Of a stretch of DNA of 64,000 nt, positions 62,314 to 64,000 are shown piece by piece. How positions within the stretch are numbered: position 1 is the stretch's first letter; every line of letters starts with the position of its first letter. This DNA comes from Magnolia sinica (lineage: Eukaryota; Streptophyta; Magnoliopsida; Magnoliales; Magnoliaceae): the NCBI RefSeq assembly GCF_029962835.1, contig NC_080583.1, positions 66,201,158 to 66,265,157 of the forward strand, written 5' to 3'. The notes under the pieces were generated by a model. That model had not been told where the DNA came from. It saw only the letters and a list, made by a program, of their open reading frames with translations, and made no database searches. The position numbers and the translations under genes were made by a program.

Positions 62314-63101
62314 TTAAGGTCGCGAGGCTTGAGCAGGATTCGAAGAATTCCTCTCATCTCGTTGTTTCTTGAAACACCGCTTTAAGATATGGCTCGGTTT
62401 GCCACAGTAGCTGCAGAGTCTACCCTGACTCAAAGAATGAATTCGGTGAGACGTTAATTTCACCCTCTCTTCAGCCATAGGAGATGCAATTGGCACCATC
62501 TTGGCTTTACTTGCTGATCCTTGAATAAGGGTACATGTTTTGGCCCTACGCTCGAAGTCCTCTATTTGCATGGCTTTGTCCATGAGATCAGCGAAGTCAG
62601 TAAAGTCGAAGGTGCACAATCTCGTCTGGATTTCGGTCGGAGACCTTCCTTAAACTTTTCCAATTTATATTCTTCTTCCTCAGCAGCCTTTGGTACATAT
62701 CGTGACAATTCGTCGAAGCGCGCTACATATTGCGGCACAGTCGTATTCCCTTGTTCCAATTTGAGAAACTCAGATATTTTCTCGTGACGATAGCATGGAG
62801 GAAAGTATTTTTCATTAAACATTTTCTTAAACTCATTCCAGGTCCACTCATAATTAGATGAGACTCTTCGTAGCACGCCTTCCTACCATATATCGGCCTC
62901 GCCTTCCAAGGCATAAGGGGCGAGGATCACCTTTTATGCGTCTGAACAACCTAGTGATCTCATTATCTCGGCCATTTTATTTAGCTAATGTTCCACTAGA
63001 ACTGGATCTAGCGCTCCTGAGATGGACGGTGGCCTCAGCATTTGAAACCTTTCAAATATATCTGTCCTACTAACTTTAGTCTTCGAGGCCAATGCATCCA
63101 T
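62314..63101 (-). pseudogene. Tekay-like gag remnant with zinc knuckle
   Basis: It opens at an ATG near 63101 (MDALASKTKVSRTDIFERF). After damage near 62890 it reads YEWTWNEFKKMFNEKYFPPC, LKLEQGNTTVPQYVARFDEL and YKLEKFKEGLRPKSRRD, the retrotransposon gag domain. A frameshift near 62620 leads to FADLMDKAMQIEDFERRAK and the CCHC knuckle CSYCGKPSHILKRC (about 62400), followed by a basic tail and a stop at 62314. In an intact chromovirus the frame would continue into protease; here it does not. Confidence 0.82.
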
Positions 63102-63918
63102 ATTACGTTAGAGAGCCTCTAACAATTCGACAACTCCCTAACTTTTGCAGTTAGGTGCAACAAGACTCAAGGGTCCTAAGGTGACCCCTTAGTGTCCTTA
63201 GACCCACGTCTTCTAGTCTTCGACCTACGATTAAGGTCTTACGATAATCTTAAGGTTATATTAGTGTTCCAAGATAGATTACACAGGGTCTAAACTTTTG
63301 AGTTCTAGAGTTTAACCCAACTTCCCACAACACCTAAAATTTTATTTCTAAGTTCAATGGTTATCCTAGAAATCCTCATGGAAGTCTAAAATTTCTACTT
63401 GAGAGCTTGGGTTTAATATACGTTAAGCATACCCAAAATTTCAAAGCTAGCCTCAATAAGCCTAGCCTAGGGTTGAAAATTTTACCTAATATTCTAAAAT
63501 TTCACCATTACTTATTTCTAATTGTTGGAACATGCGAGACATGTTGTCTCTAGTCAAAGAGGTGTATTAGGGAATTCAAATTACAAAATCCTAGCATGAT
63601 TGTTTAAGTTTATAGAGTGCTTATGTTTGATTCAATGCACAACATGATGGGTACTTGTTTCCTTATGGTTCCTGAGTTTAGTTCCCAATATCAAGCAATT
63701 ATAATTTACAAGGGATCCTAAGTTCTTGTTTCTAACTTCAAATAGTTAAACCTAAAAATCACAAGGGATCCTAAAATTTATGTTCCTAGATTCACAATAC
63801 ACCCTAATGCTAAGGGAGTAAAACCTAGCTTCAAGTCTCAAATTTCATCAATGAAACATTAGGTTATTTGAAATCACATAAGTCCTATTTTTCCCAAGGC
63901 CTGGTTTATCTAGACTCA
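63102..63918 (-). other. Tekay-like 5' leader, non-coding
   Basis: It lies between the primer-binding site and gag. No features are recognised beyond short duplications such as CACAAGGGATCCTAA/ACAAGGGATCCTAA (63700 and 63760). Confidence 0.55.
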
Positions 63919-63929
63919 CTCTGATACCA
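63919..63929 (-). promoter_or_regulatory. Primer-binding site (initiator tRNA-Met) of the Tekay-like element
   Basis: The minus strand reads TGGTATCAGAG two bases after the LTR terminus ...GTTACA. Confidence 0.85.
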
Positions 63930-63931
63930 AC

Positions 63932-64000
63932 TGTAACACCTCGTGTTTTCAGGACCCGAGTATGTAACCCGTTTCCCAAAGACCTGAGTGTTAGCTTATA
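63932..64000 (-). repeat. Edge of the Tekay-like 5' LTR (runs out of the window)
   Basis: TGTAACACCTCGTGTTTTCAG and the following bases match 9796-9860 with a handful of differences, identifying it as the partner of the split 3' LTR. Confidence 0.8.

Overview
The window is nuclear DNA of a flowering plant and consists almost entirely of nested transposable elements. Plant signs are Athila-, Tekay- and Sirevirus-type retrotransposons, CACTA DNA transposons, intron-containing fragments of plant genes (WAPL, CCT8, RPS14, phototropin, SLAC-type anion channel, MET1-type BAH, alpha-tubulin, Raf-like kinase) and a piece of plastid DNA (psaA-psaB). The many dispersed foldback repeats with a GGGCCCCACCATGATGTATGT end recall repeat families I associate with magnoliid genomes, but I hold that taxon guess weakly. 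I see no intact host gene, tRNA, rRNA or CRISPR.

Layout, from the outermost element inwards. (1) Positions 1-9795, minus strand: a decayed Athila-type Ty3/gypsy element running from gag (right) through protease, reverse transcriptase, RNase H and integrase to the post-pol region (left). (2) A 4.57-kb solo LTR (1544-6109) sits in its RNase H-integrase linker with a perfect 5-bp target duplication. (3) At 9796 the Athila gag is broken by a Tekay-like chromovirus, also minus strand, that runs past the right edge of the window. Its 3' LTR starts at 9796 and ends at 46170. Its gag, tRNA-Met primer site and the first bases of its 5' LTR lie at 62314-64000. (4) Its 3' LTR is split into three pieces (9796-12066, 20992-21774, 44447-46170) by two later insertions: a Sirevirus-type Ty1/copia element with an envelope-like ORF (12067-20991), and a 22.7-kb CACTA element, CACTA-1 (21775-44446, TSD CAA). 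(5) A second, 15.4-kb CACTA element, CACTA-2 (46329-61686, probable TSD TTT), sits in the internal region just inside the 3' LTR.

The two CACTA elements are the most remarkable part. They end in different terminal and subterminal repeats, yet share the same interior modules: a ~200-bp flank sequence, a degenerate TTTAGG-type minisatellite with a ~240-bp higher-order unit, a ~165-bp tandem repeat, and a foldback/GC-palindrome module. Both carry unspliced pieces of host genes. CACTA-1 has fragments of at least six or seven unrelated genes. CACTA-2 has an alpha-tubulin 5' end with its start codon, a Raf-like kinase exon and a plastid psaA-psaB insertion. No CACTA transposase was recognised in either, so both look non-autonomous.

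Nothing here appears to encode a working protein. The retroelement genes hold stops, frameshifts and lost catalytic residues, several of them explained by C-to-T changes as expected in methylated repeats.
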